From positions 1-50,185 of the forward strand of contig DAMBQR010000033.1 of the NCBI GenBank assembly GCA_032055545.1: 50,185 nucleotides of DNA. The letters run 5' to 3'. A program made the translations under genes and the position numbers. Positions 25,602 to 33,237 of the stretch are shown one piece after another. Below the pieces are notes generated by a model. That model was given only the letters and a program-made list of their open reading frames with translations. It made no database searches and was not told the DNA's origin. The DNA comes from Pseudescherichia sp032055545. Lineage in GTDB: Bacteria > Pseudomonadota > Gammaproteobacteria > Enterobacterales > Enterobacteriaceae. Every line of letters begins with the position of its first letter. Position 1 is the first letter of the stretch.

Positions 25602-26162
25602 ATGAAGAAGATTTTATTTGCCGCCGCTCTTGTCGCAGGCGGCCTGCTGGCGGGCTGCAACCAGCTTACCCAGTACACCGTCAGCGAGCAGGAGATCAAC
25701 CAGGCGCTGCAAAAACATAACAACTTCTCCCGCGACATTGGTCTGCCGGGGGTGGCGGATGCGCATATTGTGCTAAATAACCTGGTCAGCGCCATTGGCC
25801 GTGAAGATCCAAATAAAGTCACGCTCTCTGGTGACGCTGGACTGGATCTTAACTCGCTGTTTGGCAGCCAGCAGGCCACGGTCAAGCTGAAGCTCAAGGC
25901 GCTGCCGGTCTTTAACAAAGAGCAAGGAGCCATTTTTCTCCAGCAGATGGAGGTGGTAGATGCCTCGGTGATGCCGCAGAAGATGCAGCCGGTAGTACAG
26001 ACCCTGCTCCCCTATCTGAATCAGGCTCTGCAAAAATACTTTAATCAGCAACCGGCCTATGTTCTGAGCGAAGACAGCAGTAAAGGCGAAGCTCTGGCAA
26101 AAAAATATGCCAAAGGGCTGGAGATCAAGGCAGGCGAGATTGTTATTCCGTTTGTTAACTGA
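25602..26162 (+). CDS. yceB: YceB, DUF1439 lipoprotein
   Basis: This predicted lipoprotein has signal peptide MKKILFAAALVAGGLLAGC, the lipid-bearing Cys being residue 19. The 186-aa length equals E. coli. The DUF1439 body resembles the tubular lipid-binding (TULIP-like) class; cellular role unknown. The ATG at 25602 is chosen over an in-frame start at 25563, which would mask the signal peptide. A terminator follows. Confidence 0.93.
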   Translation: MKKILFAAALVAGGLLAGCNQLTQYTVSEQEINQALQKHNNFSRDIGLPGVADAHIVLNNLVSAIGREDPNKVTLSGDAGLDLNSLFGSQQATVKLKLKALPVFNKEQGAIFLQQMEVVDASVMPQKMQPVVQTLLPYLNQALQKYFNQQPAYVLSEDSSKGEALAKKYAKGLEIKAGEIVIPFVN

Positions 26163-26168
26163 CATGAC

Positions 26169-26193
26169 GGGCGCCGCGTGCGCCCATTTTTAT
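26169..26193 (+). terminator. yceB intrinsic terminator
   Basis: GGGCGC (26169-26174) and GCGCCC (26180-26185) pair around CGCGT, followed by ATTTTTATT. It separates yceB from the pyrC promoter. Confidence 0.8.
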
Positions 26194-26217
26194 TCCCCCC
26201 GCAGGAAAAGAGTGCAA

Positions 26218-26233
26218 ACGAAAACGTTTACGC
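26218..26233. promoter_or_regulatory. PurR operator of pyrC
   Basis: ACGAAAACGTTTACGC fits the PurR palindrome around the central ACGTTT. It closely resembles the operator I recall upstream of E. coli pyrC. It sits immediately upstream of a -10-like TATGCT (26235-26240), where bound PurR would block RNA polymerase. PurR repression of pyrC is established in E. coli. Confidence 0.8.
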
Positions 26234-26246
26234 CTATGCTTAGTGC

Positions 26247-26286
26247 CCGGCATAAAACCAGCCATAACTGATTTCACCTCAGCCGG
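26247..26286 (+). promoter_or_regulatory. pyrC leader hairpin covering the ribosome-binding site
   Basis: CCGGC (26247-26251) can pair with GCCGG (26282-26286), which overlaps the pyrC Shine-Dalgarno CCGGAG. In E. coli and Salmonella, CTP level shifts the pyrC start site by a few bases so that the leader either includes or lacks the 5' arm of such a hairpin. The sequence here is compatible with that mechanism. The stem is only 5 bp. Confidence 0.5.
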
Positions 26287-26295
26287 AGCACTCCC

Positions 26296-27342
26296 ATGAC
26301 AGCACAACCCCAGGTTTTAAAAATTCGCCGCCCTGACGACTGGCACGTACATCTGCGCGACGGCGATATGTTGAAGACTGTCGTGCCCTACACCAGTGAA
26401 ACCTATGGCCGCGCTATCGTGATGCCAAACCTGGCGCCGCCGGTGACCACCGTCGATGCCGCCATCGCCTACCGCCAGCGTATTCTGGCTGCCGTCCCTG
26501 CCGGCCACGACTTTACCCCGCTGATGACCTGCTACCTCACCGACTCGCTGGATCCCAACGAGGTCGAGCGCGGCTTTAAAGAGGGCGTCTTTACCGCCGC
26601 CAAGCTCTATCCCGCTAACGCTACCACCAACTCCAGCCACGGGGTCACCAGCATTGACGCTATCATGCCGGTGCTCGAGCGCATGCAGACGCTGGGTATG
26701 CCGCTGCTGGTACATGGCGAAGTGACCCACGCCGAGATCGATATTTTTGACCGCGAGGCGCGCTTTATTGAAACGGTAATGGAGCCGCTGCGCCAGCGTC
26801 TGCCGGAGCTTAAAGTGGTGTTCGAGCACATCACCACCAAAGATGCGGCTGACTATGTGCGCGAGGGTAACGAGCTGCTGGCGGCCACCATTACCCCGCA
26901 GCATCTGATGTTCAATCGCAACCATATGCTGGTGGGCGGTGTGCGTCCGCACCTCTACTGCCTGCCGATCCTCAAGCGTAACGTTCATCAGCAGGCGCTG
27001 CGTGAGCTGGTGGCCAGCGGCTTCGAGCGTGCTTTCCTTGGCACCGACTCCGCCCCCCATACCCGCCTGCGTAAAGAGAGCAGCTGCGGCTGTGCAGGCT
27101 GTTTCAACGCCCCGACGGCGCTGGCCAGCTACGCTACCGTATTTGAAGAGATGAACGCCCTGGCGCACCTTGAAGCCTTCTGCTCGCTGAACGGCCCACG
27201 CTTTTACGGGCTGCCGGTCAACGAAGGTTACGTTGAGCTGGTCCGCGAAGAGGCGCAGGTGCCGGAAAGCATCGCCCTGAGTGATGACACCCTGATCCCT
27301 TTCCTGGCCGGTGAGCGCGTGAACTGGCGGATCCGTCGCTAA
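26296..27342 (+). CDS. pyrC: Dihydroorotase
   Basis: PyrC catalyses the reversible cyclisation of N-carbamoyl-aspartate to dihydroorotate, step three of pyrimidine synthesis. This is a type II dihydroorotase, 348 aa as in E. coli. Zinc ligands His17 and His19 lie in DDWHVHLRDG, the carbamylated Lys103 in FTAAKLYPANATTNS, and the catalytic Asp in LGTDSAPHTR (about 251). The ATG follows the Shine-Dalgarno CCGGAG. Control is by PurR and probably by a CTP-sensed leader hairpin. Confidence 0.98.
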   Translation: MTAQPQVLKIRRPDDWHVHLRDGDMLKTVVPYTSETYGRAIVMPNLAPPVTTVDAAIAYRQRILAAVPAGHDFTPLMTCYLTDSLDPNEVERGFKEGVFTAAKLYPANATTNSSHGVTSIDAIMPVLERMQTLGMPLLVHGEVTHAEIDIFDREARFIETVMEPLRQRLPELKVVFEHITTKDAADYVREGNELLAATITPQHLMFNRNHMLVGGVRPHLYCLPILKRNVHQQALRELVASGFERAFLGTDSAPHTRLRKESSCGCAGCFNAPTALASYATVFEEMNALAHLEAFCSLNGPRFYGLPVNEGYVELVREEAQVPESIALSDDTLIPFLAGERVNWRIRR

Positions 27343-27360
27343 AAAAGAGTCTGCCCCCTG

Positions 27361-27389
27361 TTGTAAGTTCTTCGCCTATACTGTATAAA
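27361..27389 (+). promoter_or_regulatory. Predicted dinI promoter
   Basis: The -35 is TTGTAA (27361-27366) and the -10 TATAAA (27384-27389), with a 17-bp spacer. The LexA box overlaps the -10 and start region, the arrangement expected for SOS repression. Confidence 0.55.
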
Positions 27390-27398
27390 AACACAGTA
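27379..27398. promoter_or_regulatory. LexA (SOS) box of dinI
   Basis: TACTGTATAAAAACACAGTA has the full CTGT-N8-ACAG core with AT-rich centre and matching TA flanks. It is 19 bp upstream of the dinI ATG. E. coli dinI is a known LexA target. Confidence 0.93.
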
Positions 27399-27417
27399 CA
27401 TCATCCAGGGGGCAATC

Positions 27418-27663
27418 ATGCGTATCGAAGTAACCATCGCTAAAACAACACCCTTACCACCGGGCGCGATCGACGCGCTGGCAAGCGAACTCTCCCGCCG
27501 TCTGCAGAGCGACTATCCCGATACCGAAGGCAAGGTGACCGTCCGCTATGCAGCCGCCAACAATCTGTCTGTTCTCGGCGGTGCCAAAGGTGATAAAGAA
27601 CGCGTTAGCGAGATCCTCCAGCAAACCTGGGAGAGCGCTGACGACTGGTTTACGCAGGATTAA
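27418..27663 (+). CDS. dinI: DinI, DNA damage-inducible modulator of RecA
   Basis: DinI binds RecA filaments, stabilises them and tunes UmuD and LexA cleavage during the SOS response. The 81-aa protein starts MRIEVTIAKTTPLPPGAIDAL and has the acidic C-terminal helix with SADDWFTQD. The ATG is 5 bases after AGGGGG. Transcription is under a LexA box. The RBS is one arm of a perfect inverted repeat with the region just after pyrC. Confidence 0.97.
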   Translation: MRIEVTIAKTTPLPPGAIDALASELSRRLQSDYPDTEGKVTVRYAAANNLSVLGGAKGDKERVSEILQQTWESADDWFTQD

Positions 27664-27687
27664 TGGTTGTTTCCCTATTGTGCTTTT

Positions 27688-27710
27688 GCCGGGTCGCCCC
27701 GGCTTTTTTT
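27688..27710 (+). terminator. dinI intrinsic terminator
   Basis: GCCGGG (27688-27693) and CCCGGC (27698-27703) with loop TCGC, followed by TTTTTTT. Confidence 0.9.
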
Positions 27711-27932
27711 CACTTTTAGGCATTATTCTGATGGTGCCGCTTATCCCTGTAATAAATAAGCCGTAATTAGGCGTTTTCTTGTTCAAAAAATTCTAAGAAA
27801 GTTCAGAAAAACTGTCCCCTATTTTTTTATTAGCGCAATCTGCTTAATTATTGATATACTTAAGTTGCTTCAATAAACACGCATTGAACCTCAAGAGTCG
27901 TTGTCTTTTAAACACGCATTTAGGGGGTTAAA

Positions 27933-28205
27933 ATGGTAAAAAATAATGAAGTCATTCAGACCCATCCGCTTGTAGGGTGGGACATCAGCACCGTGGACAG
28001 CTACGATGCGCTGATGCTGCGCCTGCACTACCAGACCCCGAACTACGCTGACCGTGATGACACTGCCGACCGTGACGACACTGAGGTCGGACAGACTCTG
28101 TGGTTAACGACTGACGTTGCCCGTCAATTTATCTCGATTTTAGAAGCCGGCATTGCCAAGATCGAATCTGGCGACTACCAGGAAAACGAGTACAGGCGGC
28201 ATTAA
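27933..28205 (+). CDS. bssS: BssS, biofilm regulator
   Basis: BssS affects biofilm formation through indole and quorum signals in E. coli; the molecular mechanism is unsettled. The 90-aa protein matches E. coli (84 aa) from VKNNEVIQTHPLVGWDIS to the C-terminal NEYRRH, except for a short insertion. Residues 39-50 are a tandem pair ADRDDT-ADRDDT, encoded by an 18-bp duplication at 28047-28082 in 16/18 identical copies. The RBS is AGGGGG. The 270-bp upstream gap is AT-rich with a TATACT -10-like box (27855-27860). Confidence 0.94.
   Translation: MVKNNEVIQTHPLVGWDISTVDSYDALMLRLHYQTPNYADRDDTADRDDTEVGQTLWLTTDVARQFISILEAGIAKIESGDYQENEYRRH
28047..28082 (+). repeat. 18-bp in-frame tandem duplication inside bssS
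   Basis: GCTGACCGTGATGACACT (28047-28064) is followed directly by GCCGACCGTGACGACACT (28065-28082). The two differ at two silent positions, so both encode ADRDDT. The unit length is a multiple of three, keeping the frame. Confidence 0.95.
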
Positions 28206-28227
28206 CGAATGCTCATTTTTCAACCGA

Positions 28228-28252
28228 AAGGCACCTTAAGGGTGCCTTATTT
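28228..28252 (+). terminator. bssS intrinsic terminator
   Basis: AAGGCACC (28228-28235) and GGTGCCTT (28241-28248) form an 8-bp stem with loop TTAAG, followed by ATTTAATT. The T-tract is moderate. Confidence 0.75.
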
Positions 28253-28320
28253 AATTGTGGCTTGTATAACGCCAACGGGTTAATTACTCTCCTGAGCACA
28301 GTTTTTGCGAGGAGAGCCTT

Positions 28321-29442
28321 ATGAAATACGATCTCATTATTATCGGCAGCGGTTCAGTCGGCGCGGCAGCAGGCTATTATGCCACCCGGGCGGGGCTAAA
28401 GGTGCTGATGACCGATGCCCATATGCCGCCCCACCAGCAGGGCAGCCACCACGGCGATACGCGGCTGATCCGCCACGCCTACGGCGAAGGCGAGAAGTAT
28501 GTTCCGCTGGTGCTCCGGGCGCAGGCGCTATGGGAGCAGCTGGCGGTGGAGAGCGGTGAAGAGGTGTTTATCCGCAGCGGCGTGGTCAACCTTGGTCCCG
28601 CTGATTCTGACTTTCTGCGTAACGTTGCCCATAGCGCTAAGCAGTTTAACCTTGACGTTGAGCAGCTCGACGCCGCGGCGCTGATGGCCCGCTGGCCTGA
28701 ATTTCGCGTGCCTGATGACTATATCGCCCTGTTTGAAGCCAACTCCGGAGTGTTAAAGAGCGAGCTGGCGATAAAAACCTGGATCCGCCTCGCCCGCGAG
28801 GCCGGTTGCGCCCAGCTGTTTAACTGCCCGGTAACGGCGATCCATCATCATGATGATGGGGTAACCGTAGAGACCGCCGACGGTGAGTATCAGGGTGCGA
28901 AGCTGCTGGTAAGTGCCGGAACCTGGGTAAAACAGCTACTTCCCTCCCTGCCCATTCAGCCTGTGCGTAAGGTCTTTGCCTGGTATCAGGCCGACGGCCG
29001 CTACAGCCGTAAAAATAACTTCCCGGCCTTTACCGGCGAGCTGGCGAACGGCGATCAGTACTACGGTTTTCCGGCAGAAGAGGATGCGCTGAAAATTGGC
29101 AGGCATAACGGTGGACAATCTATCGGCACCGAAGATGAGCGCGTGCCCTTTGGCCGCGTCGCTACCGATGGCGCTGAGTGCTTCCCTTTCCTGCGCCAGT
29201 GCCTGCCCGGCATCGGCGGCTGCCTCTATGGCGCAGCCTGCACCTACGATAACTCGCCGGATGAGGACTTTATCATCGATACGCTGCCTGGGAGCGACAG
29301 CACGCTGGTGATCACCGGCCTGAGCGGCCATGGGTTCAAGTTTGCTTCGGTACTGGGTGAAATCGCTGCGGGCTTTGCAGCGGGGAAAACACCGAGTTTT
29401 GATTTAGCCCCGTTTTCACTACGCCGTTTCATGGCAGGATAA
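28321..29442 (+). CDS. solA: N-methyl-L-tryptophan oxidase (sarcosine oxidase family)
   Basis: SolA is a flavoenzyme that oxidatively demethylates N-methyl-tryptophan and sarcosine. The 373-aa protein has the N-terminal dinucleotide motif GSGSVG (residues 9-14) for FAD. It has the family motif HHGDTRLIRHAYGEG and the covalent-flavin Cys region LYGAACTYDNSPDEDFIID. One residue longer than E. coli. The RBS is GAGGAG. The neighbours bssS and yceO keep E. coli order. Confidence 0.95.
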   Translation: MKYDLIIIGSGSVGAAAGYYATRAGLKVLMTDAHMPPHQQGSHHGDTRLIRHAYGEGEKYVPLVLRAQALWEQLAVESGEEVFIRSGVVNLGPADSDFLRNVAHSAKQFNLDVEQLDAAALMARWPEFRVPDDYIALFEANSGVLKSELAIKTWIRLAREAGCAQLFNCPVTAIHHHDDGVTVETADGEYQGAKLLVSAGTWVKQLLPSLPIQPVRKVFAWYQADGRYSRKNNFPAFTGELANGDQYYGFPAEEDALKIGRHNGGQSIGTEDERVPFGRVATDGAECFPFLRQCLPGIGGCLYGAACTYDNSPDEDFIIDTLPGSDSTLVITGLSGHGFKFASVLGEIAAGFAAGKTPSFDLAPFSLRRFMAG

Positions 29443-29493
29443 GAAAAAGGCCCCTTGTGGGCCTGTTCACGCTTAATCGTCCATGGAGAAAAG

Positions 29494-29610
29494 ATGCGCT
29501 GGCTATATACCTGGTTAACTGAAAACGTCCGTGAACATTTGATGGCCTATATTGCCTTCTGGTCGTTGCTGGCGTTGATTGATCTTATTTATATACTCTA
29601 TGCCGGATAG
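29494..29610 (+). CDS. yceO: YceO, small single-TM protein
   Basis: A short frame of 38 codons starts 5 bases after the RBS GGAGA. It reads MRWLYTWLTENVREHLMAYI followed by AFWSLLALIDLIYILYAG. The NVREHLM segment and the LIDLIY hydrophobic end match what I recall of E. coli YceO (46 aa), at the same locus between solA and yceJ. A basic or aromatic N-terminus plus one hydrophobic helix suggests a small inner-membrane protein. Function unknown; E. coli YceO has been linked to biofilm and acid phenotypes only by screens. Confidence 0.8.
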   Translation: MRWLYTWLTENVREHLMAYIAFWSLLALIDLIYILYAG

Positions 29611-29879
29611 GTAATATTGACAAAAGTTGACATTACTTTAATAAAACTTCATTTTAAGCCAGTTTTTTTGAATGATGATAAGCAGGTTAATCAGCCTGCA
29701 GCCTCAATAAAATAGCATATTCTCTGAGAGTAAAACGAAATCATTGACAATCATAAGTCAAATCAGCGCAAAAAAGTTGAATAAAATAAAATAGCTCGCG
29801 GTTTTGTTATTTTTAAGTTGCATTAATATTTTTTGCAGGCCATTTTAAGTTAACTTTATATTTGAGTATGGTTAACTTT

Positions 29880-30446
29880 ATGCAACTGCGTAATTCTGCT
29901 CGCCGCTATGGCGCGGTCTCTATTGCGTTACACTGGCTGATTGCCGTTGTGGTTTATGGCATGTTTGCCCTTGGCCTGTGGATGGTGACCCTCAGCTATT
30001 ATGACGGCTGGTATCATCAGGCTCCGGAGCTGCATAAAAGCATTGGTGTGCTCTTGATGATGGGCCTGGTGATACGCCTGATCTGGCGTCATCTCTCGCC
30101 GCCGCCCAGGGCATTGGCCTCCTACTCCCGCCTTACTCACATCGCTGCCATTGCTGCGCATATCACCCTTTACGCCCTGCTGTTTGCCATTGTCATCAGC
30201 GGATACCTCATCTCGACTGCTGACGGAAAACCCATCAGCGTATTTGGCCTGTTTGAGATCCCGGCAACGCTGGCCGATGCGGGTGCACAAGCCGATCTGG
30301 CGGGCACTCTACATCTGTGGCTGGCCTGGAGCGTGGTCATTCTCTCCGTGCTGCACGCCCTGGCGGCCCTTAAACACCATTTTATTGATAAAGACGACAC
30401 CCTCAAACGAATGCTGGGTAAATCGTCCCCTGACTCTGGAGCATAA
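29880..30446 (+). CDS. yceJ: YceJ, cytochrome b561 family protein
   Basis: This is an inner-membrane di-heme cytochrome b561-type protein, probably passing electrons to or from periplasmic YceI or quinone. The 188 aa contain four hydrophobic segments with conserved His in ALHWL, ELHKS, LHAL and ALKHHF. The ATG at 29880 aligns exactly with the E. coli N-terminus (ten residues before YG). An upstream ATG at 29868 and a TTG at 29862 are in frame, but no good RBS precedes any of them. The yceI start follows one base after the stop, so the pair is coupled. Confidence 0.93.
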   Translation: MQLRNSARRYGAVSIALHWLIAVVVYGMFALGLWMVTLSYYDGWYHQAPELHKSIGVLLMMGLVIRLIWRHLSPPPRALASYSRLTHIAAIAAHITLYALLFAIVISGYLISTADGKPISVFGLFEIPATLADAGAQADLAGTLHLWLAWSVVILSVLHALAALKHHFIDKDDTLKRMLGKSSPDSGA

Positions 30447-30447
30447 G

Positions 30448-31023
30448 ATGAAGAAAAACCTGCTGGCATTAACCTTCGGTGCACTGCTTTTCACGACCGG
30501 TTCTGCTGTAGCCGCTGACTACAAAATCGATAAAGAGGGCCAGCACGCCTTCGTTAACTTCCGTATCCAGCATCTTGGCTACAGCTGGCTCTACGGCACC
30601 TTTAAAGACTTCGACGGCACCTTTACCTTTGATGAAAAAAATCCGGCTGCGGATAAGGTCAACGTCACCATTAACACCAACAGCGTTGATACCAACCATG
30701 CCGAGCGTGATAAACACCTGCGCAGCGCAGACTTCCTTAACGTAGCGAAATTCCCGCAGGCGACCTTTGCCTCCACCGGGGTTAAGAAAGAGGGCGACGA
30801 GCTGGATATCACCGGTAACCTGACCCTTAACGGCGTTACCAAGCCGGTAACCCTGGAAGCGAAGCTGATTGGTCAGGGTGACGATCCGTGGGGCGGCGTC
30901 CGTGCTGGCTTTGAAGCCGAGGGTAAAATCAAGCTGAAGGACTTCAACATCAATACCGACCTGGGTCCGGCAGCGCAGGAAGTGGATCTGATTATCTCCG
31001 TTGAGGGCGTGCGCCAGAAATAA
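30448..31023 (+). CDS. yceI: YceI, periplasmic lipocalin-like protein
   Basis: This is a base-inducible periplasmic protein of the YceI family, whose members bind polyisoprenoid or quinone-like ligands in a beta-barrel. The signal peptide is about residues 1-22 (MKKNLLALTFG to VAA before DYKID). The body shows DTNHAERDKHLRSADFLNV and the C-terminal EVDLIISVEGVRQK. The 191 aa equal E. coli. Two-gene unit with yceJ, convergent with trhO. Confidence 0.95.
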   Translation: MKKNLLALTFGALLFTTGSAVAADYKIDKEGQHAFVNFRIQHLGYSWLYGTFKDFDGTFTFDEKNPAADKVNVTINTNSVDTNHAERDKHLRSADFLNVAKFPQATFASTGVKKEGDELDITGNLTLNGVTKPVTLEAKLIGQGDDPWGGVRAGFEAEGKIKLKDFNINTDLGPAAQEVDLIISVEGVRQK

Positions 31024-31041
31024 CGCCGCCTCGCAGACGCT

Positions 31042-31063
31042 CTGCCGGGATCTCTCCCGGCAG
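31042..31063. terminator. Shared hairpin between convergent yceI and trhO
   Basis: CTGCCGGGA (31042-31050) and TCCCGGCAG (31055-31063) form a perfect 9-bp stem with loop TCTC. T-runs are poor on both sides. Probably a bidirectional 3' end or stabiliser. Confidence 0.6.
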
Positions 31064-31074
31064 GCTTGCAACCC

Positions 31075-32124
31075 TTACTCCGGGTCCGGAATGCCCAGTT
31101 TGGTATTCAGGCGACCGCGGGATTTATTAAAGATCTTATTCCCATTCTCGCGTCCCGCCCGGCGGCGACGCTGCTCCTCTTCCGGCAGCTCACGCTCCGT
31201 CTGACACAGCTCGCTACAGCAGCCCTTAAATTTCTCTGCGCATGACGGACACTGAATAAACAGCAGATGGCAGCCGTCGTTCAGGCAGTTGGTATGGCTA
31301 TCGCACGGCGTACCGCACTGGTGGCAGTGGGCGATCACATCCTCAGAGATGCGCTCCCCCATCCGCTCGTCAAAGACAAAGTTCTTACCGATAAAGCGTA
31401 CCGGCAGACCCTGCTCCCGCGCCCGGCGAGCGTACTCTATGATGCCGCCCTCAATATGCCAGACCTTATTAAAGCCGTTGTGCTTCATCCACGCGCTGGC
31501 CTTCTCACAGCGGATGCCGCCGGTGCAGTACATCACGATCTTCTTATCTTTATGCTCCTGCATCATCTCGACCGCCTTCGGCAGCTGCTCGCGGAAGGTA
31601 TCCGCCGGGATCTCCAGCGCCTGCTCGAAATGCCCCACTTCATATTCGTAGTGGTTACGCATATCGATAAAGATCGCGTCGGGATCGTCCAGCATGGCGT
31701 TGACTTCAGCCGCTTTCAGGTAATCGCCAACGTCGCTGGCGTCAAAGGTGGGATCGTCGATACCGTCTGCTACGATGCGGTCGCGTACCTTCATGCGCAG
31801 CACCCAGAACGATTTTCCATCGTCATCGAGAGCGACGTTCAGACGCAGGCCATCCAGCGCCGGGTCAAACGCGTAGAGGCAGGCACGCAGGGCGGCAAAC
31901 TGGCTCTCCGGGACGCTGACCTGGGCATTAATCCCCTCGTGAGCCAGATAGACGCGGCCGAAAACGTTCAGCGCGGTTAGCGCCTTATACAGTTCGTCAC
32001 GGGTGGCCTGTGGATCGATAATGGTAAAGTACTGATAGAATGAGACAGTGATGCGCGGCTCGGTTTCAGCGAGCATACGCGCCTTCAGCTCCTCATTCGA
32101 AATGCGGTTGTGTAACACTGGCAT
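31075..32124 (-). CDS. trhO: TrhO (YceA), tRNA uridine-34 hydroxylase
   Basis: TrhO makes 5-hydroxyuridine at position 34 of certain tRNAs by an oxygen-dependent reaction. The 349-aa protein has a central rhodanese domain with the active-site loop YCTGGIRCEKA (Cys200). It also has a Cys-rich C-terminal region CHQCGTPCDSHTNC and a basic tail RRRRAGRENGNKIFNKSRGR, likely for tRNA binding. N-terminal MPVLHNRISN matches E. coli. It is divergent from lpxL. Confidence 0.95.
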   Translation of the reverse strand: MPVLHNRISNEELKARMLAETEPRITVSFYQYFTIIDPQATRDELYKALTALNVFGRVYLAHEGINAQVSVPESQFAALRACLYAFDPALDGLRLNVALDDDGKSFWVLRMKVRDRIVADGIDDPTFDASDVGDYLKAAEVNAMLDDPDAIFIDMRNHYEYEVGHFEQALEIPADTFREQLPKAVEMMQEHKDKKIVMYCTGGIRCEKASAWMKHNGFNKVWHIEGGIIEYARRAREQGLPVRFIGKNFVFDERMGERISEDVIAHCHQCGTPCDSHTNCLNDGCHLLFIQCPSCAEKFKGCCSELCQTERELPEEEQRRRRAGRENGNKIFNKSRGRLNTKLGIPDPE

Positions 32125-32251
32125 GGTGTACGTTTCCTGCAGTCTGTGAATGATGAATTAAAATCGGGCAGCATGATAAAGCAAATACTGTTAATTTACA
32201 TCCCTGGCGTTTACGTTACATTGCACACCGTAACGATCATAAGGAGAACAG

Positions 32252-33193
32252 GTGTTGGAAAACAGGAAAGAGATAACGCATTTACCTCAATTTTCAGCAG
32301 CATTGCTGCACCCCCGCTACTGGCTGACGTGGTTCGGCGTGGGCATCCTATGGCTTATTGTTAAGCTCCCCTATCCCATTCTCTACCGCCTGGGCTGTGG
32401 TCTGGGGCGGCTGGCTATGCGTTTTATGAAGCGTCGGGTGCACGTCGCCACGCGTAATCTTGAGCTGTGCTTTCCTGAGATGTCCGCTGACGAGCGTCAC
32501 GCGCTGGTAGTTAAAAACTTTGAGTCTACCGGCATGGGCCTGCTGGAGACCGGCATGGCCTGGTTCTGGTCAAACAAGCGCGTCGCCCGCTGGATGGATG
32601 TCATTAACTTCGAGCCTGTTTACGAGCTACAGAGGCAAAAACGCGGTATTTTGCTGATTGGCGTTCACTTTTTGACCCTGGAGCTGGGGGCGCGCATGTT
32701 TGGCATGCAGTCGCCGGGTATTGGCGTATACCGTCCCAACGATAACCCGGTGATCGACTGGCTGCAAACCTGGGGCCGCCTGCGTTCTAATAAAACCATG
32801 CTCGATCGCAAGGATCTGAAAGGGATGGTTAAAGCACTCAAGAGCGGTGAAGTTGTCTGGTATGCGCCAGACCACGACTACGGCCCGCGCGCCAGCGTCT
32901 TCGTGCCGCTGTTCGCCGTCGATCAGGCAGCCACCACCTCGGGCACCTGGATGCTCTCACGCCTGTCAGGTGCGGCGCTGGTTCCCTTTGTCCCGCGCCG
33001 CAAACCGGACGGTACAGGCTACGAGCTGGTGATGCTCGATCCCGAGCTGTCACCACCGCTGGACGATGCTGAAACCACCGCCGCCTGGATGAACAAGATC
33101 GTCGAGAAGTGCATTCTGATGGCCCCTGAGCAGTATATGTGGCTGCACCGCCGCTTTAAAACGCGTCCCGAGGGCGTGCCCTCCCGCTATTGA
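32252..33193 (+). CDS. lpxL: LpxL, Kdo2-lipid IVA lauroyltransferase
   Basis: LpxL adds laurate to Kdo2-lipid IVA, a late acylation of lipid A at the inner membrane. The 313-aa protein has an N-terminal TM segment (about 24-44). The catalytic HX4E motif is HFLTLE (His139, Glu144). The conserved YRPNDNPVIDWLQTWGRLRSN block follows. The start is GTG at 32252 with RBS AAGGAG five bases upstream. The codon at the E. coli start position is ATA here, so the protein gains about seven N-terminal residues. It is divergent from trhO. Confidence 0.95.
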   Translation: MLENRKEITHLPQFSAALLHPRYWLTWFGVGILWLIVKLPYPILYRLGCGLGRLAMRFMKRRVHVATRNLELCFPEMSADERHALVVKNFESTGMGLLETGMAWFWSNKRVARWMDVINFEPVYELQRQKRGILLIGVHFLTLELGARMFGMQSPGIGVYRPNDNPVIDWLQTWGRLRSNKTMLDRKDLKGMVKALKSGEVVWYAPDHDYGPRASVFVPLFAVDQAATTSGTWMLSRLSGAALVPFVPRRKPDGTGYELVMLDPELSPPLDDAETTAAWMNKIVEKCILMAPEQYMWLHRRFKTRPEGVPSRY

Positions 33194-33205
33194 TGAGTGT
33201 CCGTT

Positions 33206-33237
33206 ATGCTGGATAGGGTTATCGCCCTGTCCGGCAT
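33206..33237. repeat. REP-like hairpin downstream of lpxL
   Basis: ATGCTGGATAGGG (33206-33218) and CCCTGTCCGGCAT (33225-33237) pair with two G-T wobbles around a TTATCG loop. This resembles a single enterobacterial REP unit and may also end lpxL transcription. The remainder of the 190-bp gap up to the EAL gene shows no gene. Confidence 0.65.

Noticed and set aside
29443..29480. Terminator for solA (GGCCC-CTTGT-GGGCC)
   Set aside because: The stem is only five pairs and no T-run follows, so it was not listed as a feature.
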